Shown here: one piece after another, positions 7,722-15,779 of the stretch
Numbering within the stretch: the stretch's first letter is position 1
Layout of the letters: each line of letters begins with the position of its first letter
Assembly (NCBI GenBank): GCA_016713905.1
Contig: JADJOE010000002.1
Coordinates: forward strand, 62,001 to 126,000
Length of the DNA stretch: 64,000 bases
Source of the DNA: Candidatus Vicinibacter proximus
Lineage (GTDB): Bacteria > Bacteroidota > Bacteroidia > Chitinophagales > Saprospiraceae
Direction: 5' to 3'
Notes under the pieces: model-generated
Seen by the model: only the letters and a program-made list of their open reading frames with translations
Database searches by the model: none
What the model was told of the DNA's origin: nothing
Made by a program: the position numbers and the translations under genes

Positions 7722-8763
7722 GGATCATTATTTTTTAAATTAACTTTTGTCGATGCCACTTTCGTGGTTCTCTCACTTCGAGCACTGTCGTACTCGATCC
7801 CTTCGGGCGTCGTTCGTTCATCATCATTTATTAATCGTTTTAGTTGCTGTTTATTAATGTGGGTATAAGTTTGAGTAGTTTCTAATTGGCTATGTCCTAA
7901 GAACTGCCTTACTTGATCGACTGGCAAGCCTTGTTCTATCAAGTGGCTGGCAATGCTATGCCGTAGGCTATGCATCGTTATATTTTTATCTTCTATTGTT
8001 GTCTTTTCTATTATTCTTTTGAGGTTTTTATTCATGGTGTATTCTCTCATCCTGCTGCCGTTTTTATTGAGCAAAAAGGCTTGTTCTTTTTGATCGTATT
8101 TTTTGCCTTTTGTAAGTGTTTCATATTCCTGGTAATAGTAGTCTGATAGGTCTTTGATCACTCCTGGACTCATTGGTATTACCCTTCTTTTATTGCCTTT
8201 GCCACTTGGTATTATCATGATTTTGTCTTTGAGTTTTACATCTTCAATTTTCATTTTTTCTATTTCTCCTACTCTCATACCAAGCCCATAAGCTAGGCTT
8301 AACATCGCTCTTTCATGGGCTGTGATGCAGTGTTCATATAGGTTGTTTATTTCTGCAAGTGTTAATACTTCTCTTTCTATATAATCTCTGGGATAAATAA
8401 TTTTTATGGTGCTGCAGGGATTAACTTGTATCTCTCCACTGTTTTGTAACATGGTAAAAATATGGTGATGGCGTTGATCATGCTCCATGTTGTTTTTTGG
8501 CTTAGTGTGCCACCTTTGCTGTTTTTATTAGGTCTTTCGCTGATGTAGTTGTAGTAATTTTGGATTTCATACGGTGGTATAAATCGTATGTCTTCGATGC
8601 CTTTTTGTTCGCTGTATTGCATCCATTCTTCTACATAGAGTTGTCGAGCTCTGCAAGTGTCAAGGCTGTAGCCCATTCGCTTTTGATGTGCGTAGTATTT
8701 TGATGATAAATTTCTATTGCTTTCTTTTATGACTATGATGTCTGATGGTCTGCCCATATGCAC
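7718..8763 (-). pseudogene. Tyrosine recombinase 1 (copy 1, frameshifted)
   Basis: Same gene as the intact 348 aa recombinase at 16685-17731. A run of five A's near 8455, where copy 2 has six, breaks the frame into a 5' piece (MGRPSDIIVIKE...) and a 3' catalytic piece with GLGMRVGEI, GKGNKRR, HSLRHSIASHL and LGHSQLETTQTYTH. Two compensating indels near 8095 change a short stretch (KKYDQ against KNTIK). Given the intact sister copy and the homopolymer context, a read error is plausible. Confidence 0.8.
7756..7825 (-). repeat. Three-hairpin element inside recombinase 1 (copy 1)
   Basis: On the minus strand: GAACGAACGACG, hairpin CCC-GAA-GGG, hairpin CGAGTAC-GACA-GTGCTCG, linker AAGTGAGAGAA, hairpin CCAC-GAAA-GTGG. 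It is read in frame as the C-terminal tail (PEGIEYDSARSERTTKVAS) of recombinase 1, after the catalytic domain has finished, so it was tolerated as an add-on. Confidence 0.75.
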
Positions 8764-8770
8764 ATTTTTT

Positions 8771-8867
8771 GGAACGTGGAACAATCAACTTATTTTTAAT
8801 GCTAAATCGTTAATTATAAATGGCTTGGATTCAAAAAGATTGTTCCATAATCGTTCCTAATTGTTCC
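8771..8867. promoter_or_regulatory. Iteron-like GGAACAAT sites between ATPase and recombinase 1
   Basis: Three direct copies of TTGTTCC-like units lie exactly 10 bp apart (8841, 8851, 8861: TGTTCCATAA, TCGTTCCTAA, TTGTTCCATA). The inverted motif GGAACGTGGAACAATC lies at 8771-8786. The cluster overlaps the spacer just before the recombinase 1 start and ends 9 bp from the ATPase stop. Helical phasing suggests cooperative protein binding: an origin, recombinase arm sites or an operator. Confidence 0.5.
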
Positions 8868-8875
8868 ATACCTTA

Positions 8876-10234
8876 TCATAGCCCTTGGATTTGATTCGTT
8901 AAGTTGTCTTTTATAGTTGCTCTTATCTTTGCATAGTTATCCCAATAGTCGATTTGATAGCATATTTTTCTTTGATTGCCACTGTATTTTGATGTAATAT
9001 ATTCCATCTCTTGAAGCTGTGTAAAGTACCGTGAACATTGGGCTTTGCTGATGTTTAATGACTGCCTTATTTCTCGTTGGGTAAACTCTGTTTCTTTATT
9101 TTTTAGTTGGCTTTTCATTCGCTCAAAAAATTGTCTCAATGATCCATTTAACTCATCTACCTTTAATACTATACTTTCAAAAAGTATGTCACAAGCTGTT
9201 TGTAAATCTTGTTTTTCTGTGATCAACCTACCTTGTTTGTCTTGCTTTCTTTGGTATTGATTGAGTAGTGTTATCTGTCTTACGAAGCTTTGGTACAGTT
9301 CATTGAGTCGCCTTATTTTATGGGCTTCTTCAGGTAGTGTGATTTTATTGGCATAAGGATTTATCACTTCATAAGGCTTGAGTAATCTCATGCAATTTTG
9401 GACGAAGCTCACAATGTTTTTTACATCATCTTTAATGATATTTCCTGCTGCTACTTCGTTTTGATATTGGATTACTTTCATCGTCTGCTCTTTGCTTTCG
9501 TCCACAGCTATCAAAAAACTTCTACTTATATTGTCTTCATAGATTTCTCCTTTTGTCGTACAGGCAAGGCTGGCAATCGGGCCACGAACGGTACGTTCTC
9601 CGCCCCTGATACTGCCGTTTGGGTCTTTGATACTTGTGCTTGTGATTAAGATTTCATTGCTCTGTAATTCTCTTACTGCTAGTTGTGCATCTTCTTTTAG
9701 TCCGTCAAGATCTTCGAAGCATAAGAGTTTATTTACAAAAAAATATTCGTCTTGATTATAAAAACTATTGTCTGTTACTCTTGTGTATCGTTTCACTTCT
9801 TCATCGGGCATCAGCTGGCTGATGACTTTTAGTAATCTTGTTTTTCCACTGCCTGAGCTGCCTTGTATCAAGCCATGTAAAGTATCTGGCATTTTGTAAG
9901 AGCTTGCGATAATGAACAATAATATTCTGTTTGTTTCTTCGCCTATTATCCCTGCTCTGCCTATGTATTCATTGAGCTTTTCGATTAAGTTTTCACTCTT
10001 TAAAAACTCTATACATTTACTTGCTGTAGCTGCTGGGACTGTTACTTTTTGACTTGTATTACTTGACTTGTTATGGATTTGTTTGTCTCTGTAATACTCC
10101 AATAATCCTGTGAGTTGCATCAAGTCTTTTTCTATAACATCTTTATCAATGCCTAGTTTCTCAGCTACTATTTTGCAAGTGCTTTCTACTTGTTTGTATT
10201 CGTACAGGTCTAGTTTTAAAGTGATTGAGTTCAT
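8876..10234 (-). CDS. P-loop ATPase with C-terminal winged helix (copy 1, intact)
   Basis: 452 aa. A Walker A motif GSSGSGKT near residue 125 and Walker B LLCFEDLD near 170 identify an ATPase. RGGERTVRGP and TTKGEIYEDNISRSFLI resemble sensor and arginine-finger regions of primase-associated or D5-like helicases. The C-terminal 80 residues (TQREIRQSLNISKAQCSRYF) form a helix-turn-helix/winged helix for DNA binding. Its start overlaps the primase stop by four bases, so the two are coupled, and together they probably replicate or unwind the element's DNA. The exact family is not recognised. Confidence 0.7.
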   Translation of the reverse strand: MNSITLKLDLYEYKQVESTCKIVAEKLGIDKDVIEKDLMQLTGLLEYYRDKQIHNKSSNTSQKVTVPAATASKCIEFLKSENLIEKLNEYIGRAGIIGEETNRILLFIIASSYKMPDTLHGLIQGSSGSGKTRLLKVISQLMPDEEVKRYTRVTDNSFYNQDEYFFVNKLLCFEDLDGLKEDAQLAVRELQSNEILITSTSIKDPNGSIRGGERTVRGPIASLACTTKGEIYEDNISRSFLIAVDESKEQTMKVIQYQNEVAAGNIIKDDVKNIVSFVQNCMRLLKPYEVINPYANKITLPEEAHKIRRLNELYQSFVRQITLLNQYQRKQDKQGRLITEKQDLQTACDILFESIVLKVDELNGSLRQFFERMKSQLKNKETEFTQREIRQSLNISKAQCSRYFTQLQEMEYITSKYSGNQRKICYQIDYWDNYAKIRATIKDNLTNQIQGL

Positions 10235-11574
10235 TGTATTTGTATTTGCAATGTAATTTTAAGGCTATCCATTTGATCGATTTTGAAGCCTTTGATTTGA
10301 TAGTGGGCTGCTTCGCTTTTGTATTTTAGATTATAAGGATTGTTTGTTTCTAAGCCTTTTATTTTGGGTTGCTCCTGGTTCACTTCATCGGCTGGAGTGG
10401 CTGTATTTATTACGCCGTCAGCTTGTTGTACTTTAGCTTTTTTATTTTCATTTGAAAAAAATAATTGAGTGTCGAGTCGCTCGACTTCATTTGAAAATAA
10501 AAAATTACACTCCTTTCTGTTGTTGATTAGATGTAAAAGTATTTCTTCACTGTGACTATCAAGCAAGCTGTTCACATCTTCATTTTGTGGTACTTCTACA
10601 TTGGTAATTTTTATGTGGGGCATTTCCGCTTTTAACATCGGTGCATATTTCTGTACTGCTTTTACTCCTGGCTCATCTCCGTTTAAAAAGAAGATGATTT
10701 CATTGAGTTCTTTTAAGTCTTTGATTGATTTTTGATGCTCATCAGTAAGCCCATTTGTTCCATAGAGTGCTAAGATTTTATAATTATTTTTGATCGCTTC
10801 TATCATCATCAAGCTTGCTGCATCGATGATGCTTTCTGTTAATATCAGTTTCTTTGTTTCTTGTTTTGGATAGCTAGGATATAAGCCCTGTCGGTCTTTC
10901 AGATAAAAATGTCGTTGACTTCGTGCTGAGCCTGTCGAAGCATCTTTCTCCGTTAAAGTGCTTCTAAAATATAGCCCTGTGATTTGATTTACATGGTTTT
11001 TCAATGCAAACACTATGCACCATTTCCCAAAAGGACTGTAGGCTGCTTCTCCTGTTCTTCCTTTCGTATTCAGGTCTAGCAACAAGCCATATTTGATACA
11101 GCTATTTATTAGGTCTTCGTCTCGTCTTGTGCCATGGTGGAACTGGCCACTATTATAACCTATTTCCATTTTCTCATGATCTAGGTGTCGGCTCTTGATG
11201 TAGTCTTTCGCTTGTGGGCTATTGCATATCGCATTTTTGAAGTAGGTAAACATCTTCATCAATACTGCTGATTTTGTGAGTTCATCCATGGGTTTGGTTT
11301 CTCCGCCTATCATTTCTACTGCTTTCTTGATCGCTTCATGTTTGGTGATGTTCTCCATGTACATAATGAAGTCTAATGTATCTATCGCCTTGCCATGGGT
11401 CTTACAATTACTACTAAAACAAAATGCTGTATGGGTTTTGTAATATACCTGCAAACTCGGAGTTTTATCATCATGGAAGGGGCAGCACAATCTTAGGTTT
11501 TTATCTGGCTTCAGATGGTAGTAGTGTAGTACTTGGGCTAGGGTGAGGCGGGATTTGATGTCTAATATCTCCAT
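10231..11574 (-). CDS. CHC2 zinc-finger/Toprim DNA primase-like protein (copy 1, intact)
   Basis: 447 aa. Residues ~30-60 hold the CHC2 zinc finger (CCPFHDDKTPSL and CFSSNCKTHG, with TLDFIM following), as in DnaG. A Toprim domain follows, with LTESIIDA and FFLNGDEPG as the Glu and Asp motifs, around residues 240-310. It probably synthesises primers for the element's own replication. Between finger and Toprim the sequence ASTGSARSQRH is a translated REP-like repeat. The first gene of the minus-strand operon primase-ATPase-recombinases, it is read away from the divergent XRE gene, whose promoter lies 90-150 bp upstream. Confidence 0.85.
   Translation of the reverse strand: MEILDIKSRLTLAQVLHYYHLKPDKNLRLCCPFHDDKTPSLQVYYKTHTAFCFSSNCKTHGKAIDTLDFIMYMENITKHEAIKKAVEMIGGETKPMDELTKSAVLMKMFTYFKNAICNSPQAKDYIKSRHLDHEKMEIGYNSGQFHHGTRRDEDLINSCIKYGLLLDLNTKGRTGEAAYSPFGKWCIVFALKNHVNQITGLYFRSTLTEKDASTGSARSQRHFYLKDRQGLYPSYPKQETKKLILTESIIDAASLMMIEAIKNNYKILALYGTNGLTDEHQKSIKDLKELNEIIFFLNGDEPGVKAVQKYAPMLKAEMPHIKITNVEVPQNEDVNSLLDSHSEEILLHLINNRKECNFLFSNEVERLDTQLFFSNENKKAKVQQADGVINTATPADEVNQEQPKIKGLETNNPYNLKYKSEAAHYQIKGFKIDQMDSLKITLQIQIQ
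10919..10940. repeat. REP-like repeat inside the primase gene
   Basis: CTTCG and CGAAG arms at 10919-10923 and 10936-10940 enclose TGCTGAGCCTGT. This is the common Bacteroidota repeat, here read in frame as ASTGSARS. In copy 2 a single G-to-A change next to it creates a TAA stop. Confidence 0.7.
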
Positions 11575-11643
11575 TTGTAAAAATATTTTTGATTTATAAA
11601 ATCTGAATAATCATTCACAAAAGTACAGTATCATTCTGAACTA

Positions 11644-11691
11644 AACAAGTATAATTATAATTGTTTATGAATAATAATTATTATATTTTTG
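11644..11691 (+). promoter_or_regulatory. Promoter and palindromic operator of the XRE gene (copy 1)
   Basis: TTG at 11661-11663 and TATTTTTG at 11684-11691, 20 bases apart, fit the Bacteroidota consensus well and point at the XRE start 38 bp downstream. A 22-bp palindrome (AACAA arms 11644-11648, TTGTT 11661-11665, ATAATTAT centre) overlaps the -33 element. A second palindrome ATAATAATTATTAT lies at 11671-11684. These are good candidates for autoregulation by the XRE protein, which could also govern the divergent primase operon. Confidence 0.6.
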
Positions 11692-11728
11692 CACTATTAT
11701 ACCTTTTAGTACATAAATCTGAAGTATC

Positions 11729-12058
11729 ATGATGTCATTTGGGCAAAAACTGGCTTACAGCCGTAAAAAGAAAGAAGCTTTCTCAAGCGGAGCTTGGAAA
11801 GCTTTCTGGTATCAATGGTGATATTATTGGTAAATATGAACGTGACGAGATGAAGCCGTCAATTGAGACAGCTAAGAAGCTGGCCGATGGCCTAGAGATT
11901 TCTCTTGACTATCTCGTGGGTGATGGTGATCTGAAGGTCTTAGATAAAAAACTTTGCAACGTCTCGAAGACATTGCAAAGCTTAATTCTGATGATAAAAT
12001 TCATATCTTCTATGCTCTTGATAATCTGATCAAGGCAGCTAAGTTGAAGGCGATTTAG
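11729..12058 (+). pseudogene. XRE-family repressor (copy 1, frameshifted)
   Basis: The same 109 aa helix-turn-helix protein as at 20700-21029, but with two one-base changes in A runs: near 11765, just after the start, and near 11950. The HTH core (LSQAELGKLSGINGDIIGKYE) is still readable from an internal frame. Copy 2 is intact, so a regulator is available from the other element if this break is real. Confidence 0.8.
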
Positions 12059-12065
12059 TTGTAGA

Positions 12066-12653
12066 TTATTTATATAGAGGAAACACTTTTGTCATATTAT
12101 TTAGACTTGATAGTTCATCTCCAAATTCTTTTTTATAGATTGACTCATCACCAAACTTTTTAAATGTGTCGTATCTATCACCATAAAAATACCATAGCCA
12201 CTTTCCATCTTTATCATTATAACTAAAAAATTCATGTTGAGGATCGAAAGCATGAGATCCATAAAAACTATAAATAATCTTTCCGGACTTGCTTGTTATA
12301 CATTTTGCTTCCAATAAAACACTCTTATAAACTTTAACTTTGGTATTCAATATATCAATAACCGTATAATCAAATGGCAATTCTACTGTATTAACATTTA
12401 TTCCATCTTTGATAAAAATAAGTTTCTGATTTAGAACAAAATTAGAATCAGGGGATGAATCAAGATACTTTGAAATTACTTTTACACTGTAAATTCCATC
12501 ATTACATTTGCATGTAAATGCTGTATCTTTCTGTATAATCTGTATTTCATTAGTATCGTGTTTCGTATTTGCTAATTTACCTTGACTTGAATGAGCTGAA
12601 CATCCAAATAAGACTAAACTAAATATACAAAATATGCTACAAAATCGAATCAT
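12066..12653 (-). CDS. Lipoprotein, putative immunity to muramidase tip (copy 1)
   Basis: 195 aa with a signal peptide and lipobox LFGC at residues 15-18, so it is probably anchored in the envelope facing the periplasm. The mature part is beta-rich with aromatic residues (WLWYFYGD) and is not a family I recognise. It begins 4 bp after the stop of the muramidase tip. A periplasmic location is what immunity against a peptidoglycan-cutting toxin requires, which supports but does not prove that role. Confidence 0.6.
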   Translation of the reverse strand: MIRFCSIFCIFSLVLFGCSAHSSQGKLANTKHDTNEIQIIQKDTAFTCKCNDGIYSVKVISKYLDSSPDSNFVLNQKLIFIKDGINVNTVELPFDYTVIDILNTKVKVYKSVLLEAKCITSKSGKIIYSFYGSHAFDPQHEFFSYNDKDGKWLWYFYGDRYDTFKKFGDESIYKKEFGDELSSLNNMTKVFPLYK

Positions 12654-12657
12654 ATTA

Positions 12658-13314
12658 TTAGTTTTTAGACAATATAGTTGCTCGATTCTTTAAAAAATTA
12701 TTATCCAAACTTGACTTCCATTGATGTATTCCACCTGGTAAAGATGTCCATTTCCCACTTAATGCTTTGAGAGCTGAAGTATATTGCCCGGACTTAATTT
12801 TATCTGTTGCACCTTTAACCATACCTATTTCATACATGGCTGCCTTGTCTTGACTTCCTGGACTAAAATCAGTTAACCCAAGTTTATTTGAATGACTTTC
12901 CCAAGTTGAACTTAAAAATTGATATGCCCCTGCTGCGGTTGATGTTTTACCCCATTTTGTAATTTTTTCGTTCGGGTGCTTATCATAATTATCAATTGTC
13001 CCACCACCATACTGTGAATTATATTCTGTAGGTGTTCCATGACCTTCAGACTCTCTAATAGTTGAAAGAGTTGCATCTATATTTAATTGATCGTTTGTTA
13101 TTGCAACTTCTCTCATTTCAGCACCATCAAAACAAACATTAACACATGGATTTGCACTTTGAATATTGGATACTGTTGTTGTCATTTCAAGTGATTGCTG
13201 CTGAGTTAATTGTTTATCTGAACTTGTATTTAATAGGAATACTTTTTGATCAGCCTTTCCATCATTTCCGATATGTACACCATTCTTATTATAGATGTCG
13301 CCTTCTACACTCAT
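12658..13314 (-). CDS. Rhs-CT muramidase tip CT2, lambda-endolysin-like (copy 1, intact)
   Basis: 218 aa from the first ATG. The frame is open further up to about 13419 and reads VDPLASTYPSWSPYSYT and NNPIKFTDPTG, the end of an Rhs core, so the natural product is a core-fused tip. Residues ~85-200 align with phage lambda R-type lytic transglycosylase (GH104): IRESEG carries the catalytic Glu, followed by a Gly-rich YGGG, DKHP, STAAGAYQFL, TW, LGLTDFSP, QD, and WTSLPGG. It should cleave peptidoglycan after delivery to a periplasm. The lipoprotein partner follows directly. The absence of a core makes it a stored or donor tip. Confidence 0.85.
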   Translation of the reverse strand: MSVEGDIYNKNGVHIGNDGKADQKVFLLNTSSDKQLTQQQSLEMTTTVSNIQSANPCVNVCFDGAEMREVAITNDQLNIDATLSTIRESEGHGTPTEYNSQYGGGTIDNYDKHPNEKITKWGKTSTAAGAYQFLSSTWESHSNKLGLTDFSPGSQDKAAMYEIGMVKGATDKIKSGQYTSALKALSGKWTSLPGGIHQWKSSLDNNFLKNRATILSKN

Positions 13315-13452
13315 ACCTGTAGGATCGGTGAATTTAATAGGGTTATTTAGGGTGTAACTATATGGACTCCATGATGGGTAAGTACTTGCCAGCGGGTCAA
13401 CACTATACCACTTACATTATTTTACATTATAAGTGATAAACGTTTTCATCTT

Positions 13453-13851
13453 TTAATTTACAAATAATTGAACAATATTTATAGGAGTTACATAAAATTT
13501 TTCACCCGATTCTTTCGCCAAAATATTATCTATAACAATTGAGTCTCTAAAAATTAGCTCTTGATCCAAGTAGAGATATAAATTCCCAGGATAATAATTT
13601 CCTTTAATATTCCATTTTTTTAATAATTTCCCTTTTCTAAATATTGAAAATTTGTAACTCAAAAGCTTTATTCTTACATCCAAGTCATTGTTTTTAGTAA
13701 TGTAAATTCCTCGACTCGACCTAATTCCATATTTTCGAAGGGAGTGATCCTCTCCAATAAACCTTGCAGTATAATCTTCTTGACTTCTAAATAGTGGTTT
13801 AGAAATTGTGCAACTTATAATTAATATAACTAAAACATATATTCTGTTCAT
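13453..13851 (-). CDS. Small lipoprotein-like protein, putative immunity for CT3
   Basis: 132 aa with an N-terminal hydrophobic segment ending in IISC (possible lipobox). The body is basic and beta-rich (KFSIFRKGKLLKKWNI) and not recognised. It starts 7 bp after the CT3 stop, the immunity position. It lies in the 1.2 kb unique segment (13404-14573) between the two element copies, together with CT3. The immunity role is inferred. Confidence 0.5.
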   Translation of the reverse strand: MNRIYVLVILIISCTISKPLFRSQEDYTARFIGEDHSLRKYGIRSSRGIYITKNNDLDVRIKLLSYKFSIFRKGKLLKKWNIKGNYYPGNLYLYLDQELIFRDSIVIDNILAKESGEKFYVTPINIVQLFVN

Positions 13852-13858
13852 AATAATT

Positions 13859-14686
13859 CTATCTTCTAATCATAGGCTTTTTACCTCCAGTAAACTGTTG
13901 GTATTGACTTACAGGTTGGCCTTGCTTATAATTTGTAAAAATTGTCTTCTCAATATTTGAACCTGTATTTGATGTAAAATTTTGACTCCTGGTATCAATT
14001 GTTCTAACTCCTGAAACTTTCGACTCCTGTCCAATCGCAAATTCATGAGACCTATTAAAAACTGGATCATTTTGCCCAAAAATTCCGGTTTGATTTGAAT
14101 TACCAGTAAAACCTTCATTGACCTGTCTATGATATTGTTCAGAGAAAAAATGAACATAATGAGCAAGTGCACCTCGAGTTTCATTATCACCTGCTGGGTA
14201 ACTGTCAAAATCAGTTGGATCAAATGATCTTGAGTCATAAGACTCAAAATTCAACATTTCATTATTGTTAGAAATTTGAACGTTAAAATCGTTTTCTGTA
14301 TCATTTGCGTAGCCACTTAATATATCAAAAGCAGCTTGTTGAGATTTGCTTAGCTTTCCTGTCTGTTCTAATTTCAATTTTGATTCTCCTCCTTGTGTAA
14401 ATGAGGCTTTAACGTTTCCTCCAAACAAATTTTGTAATTGGTCAATAAATTTAGAACCACCTTCACCTTCAGACCCTCCTACAATTATTTCTCTGCCATC
14501 TGGGTCTACAAAGATTATTGGGTTATTCATTGTGTAATTAAACGGATTATGCGCAGGGTATTTCTCCGCCAGCGGATCGACCCTTATAAACCCCTGCACA
14601 CTTTTTTCACAACCATGACCTTTCCTATACACCACTTTTAAGGGTGCAAACTCATCGTTTAATATGTCTAATTTTATACAAGCCAT
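13859..14686 (-). CDS. Orphan Rhs C-terminal toxin tip CT3, unidentified
   Basis: 275 aa. Residues 1-34 are identical to the start of CT4 and come from the element end. Residues 35-63 are core sequence (VDPLAEKYPAHNPFNYT, NNPIIFVDPDG), and the remainder is unique. The tip contains GALAHYVHFFSEQYHRQV and SHEFAIGQESKV. The spacing of His and Glu residues recalls zincin-like or related Bacteroidota Rhs tips, but no clean HExxH is present, so I do not assign an activity. The partner gene follows at 13851. Confidence 0.65.
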   Translation of the reverse strand: MACIKLDILNDEFAPLKVVYRKGHGCEKSVQGFIRVDPLAEKYPAHNPFNYTMNNPIIFVDPDGREIIVGGSEGEGGSKFIDQLQNLFGGNVKASFTQGGESKLKLEQTGKLSKSQQAAFDILSGYANDTENDFNVQISNNNEMLNFESYDSRSFDPTDFDSYPAGDNETRGALAHYVHFFSEQYHRQVNEGFTGNSNQTGIFGQNDPVFNRSHEFAIGQESKVSGVRTIDTRSQNFTSNTGSNIEKTIFTNYKQGQPVSQYQQFTGGKKPMIRR

Positions 14687-14838
14687 TTACAAGCTTAAAG
14701 ATATAACTTTTTATTTTCATCTGAACAAAAAGCCCCTGCGGGATTTGATTTTGTCATATCTCTGCGAGGCTATTTTCATTTGAAAAAAAAAGTAGTCTGT
14801 TTTTTATGGGTGCTTTGTGGTGTAGAGGACAGGGCTAA

Positions 14839-15679
14839 AGGTAGATGAACGCTTATGCACCAATGCAGCGGAGTGGAAGCGGCTTTGTCAAGGTTTTTGG
14901 ATTAAAAATACTACCTGTAGCGTAGTGCAACGAAGCGAGAAGGTGGAGATTTTTCAGCCAAAACCCGTAGGGCTTGACCTTTACTAAATCGATGGAACGG
15001 GGCCTTACCTGCATAAGCGGTCATCTACCTAACGTTGATTTCATTGCTACTTCAGCCATTCATAACCACTAAAGAAAAAGCAATAATAAAGCTTTGCCAT
15101 GCTGCCGCAGGCTATACATTGTCTGACTGGAAGGAGTGTACTGTAAGCTTAAAATAAATCCCCCAACATACGGAGGAAGCCATTTTTTAGGGTGGGCAGC
15201 GTTGTGCAGTGGCTATTTAATATAATGTGTATTATGGGACAGCCTTACTACTGCTGTTTTGGTTATTGACTATAATGGGCTGCTAGATTGGCGATCGTGG
15301 CAGTTTGTTTGATCCCGCTTTAAGGCGGGAGAGGTGCCATGTCGTCCAATCTAAAATTATAGGCAGTAACCTTCTTCTACTGAGGCTGTCCCATAATATA
15401 GGTCACATTATGTTAAATAGCTTACCCCGAATTTTTTCTGGCATAAGCATGAACGTAACGTAATCCTGACGAAGGAAGGATCAAAGCCATATTGATGGCT
15501 TTGGTGAAAGAGAACCCGAAGGGGCTTGGGATATATCGAGTGCAGCGGCTTTTTGCTATGGGCTTTTAGGTTGGTGCAGCTCTTTGCTACCGCAAGTGGA
15601 ACGTAGAGGAACGAGGATAGCAATGTGCTGCTTAGAGTAGGTAAGCCCATCGCAAAAAGTATGACAGAAAAAATCGGGG
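14839..15679. other. Structured non-coding region H1-H3 (copy 2)
   Basis: Same three long inverted repeats as in copy 1: H1 at 14839-15030, H2 at 15214-15419 and H3 at 15425-15679. Substitutions fall mainly between H1's arms (for example AAGTCGCTGG in copy 1, AAATCGATGG here). The paired arms of H2 and H3 are unchanged. Confidence 0.6.
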
Positions 15680-15779
15680 GCACTGCATTGCGTTGGCTGG
15701 GTGGGCTGTAGTTCTTCCGTAGCAAATGGGGGATTTATTTTTGCCATTTCTTTCGACAAGCTCAAGACAAGTTTATTCT

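Larger units (their letters stand above)
5606..13403 (-). mobile_element. Integrative element copy 1, inserted at Rhs core/tip junction
   Basis: A 7.8 kb unit that is almost identical to 14574-22374. I see about 15 substitutions and a similar number of one-base indels. Identity starts and stops at a GT(C/T)GA(C/T)CC sequence that encodes the Val-Asp-Pro of the Rhs core at both ends. In minus-strand order it contains the core stub plus muramidase tip CT2, its lipoprotein partner, an XRE gene (opposite strand), primase, ATPase, recombinase 1, recombinase 2, three long hairpin regions and the promoter/start prefix. Replication and integration genes with no conjugation genes suggest an integrative element that may replicate as a circle. 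In this copy recombinase 1 and the XRE gene are frameshifted, while the primase, ATPase and toxin are intact. Confidence 0.85.
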
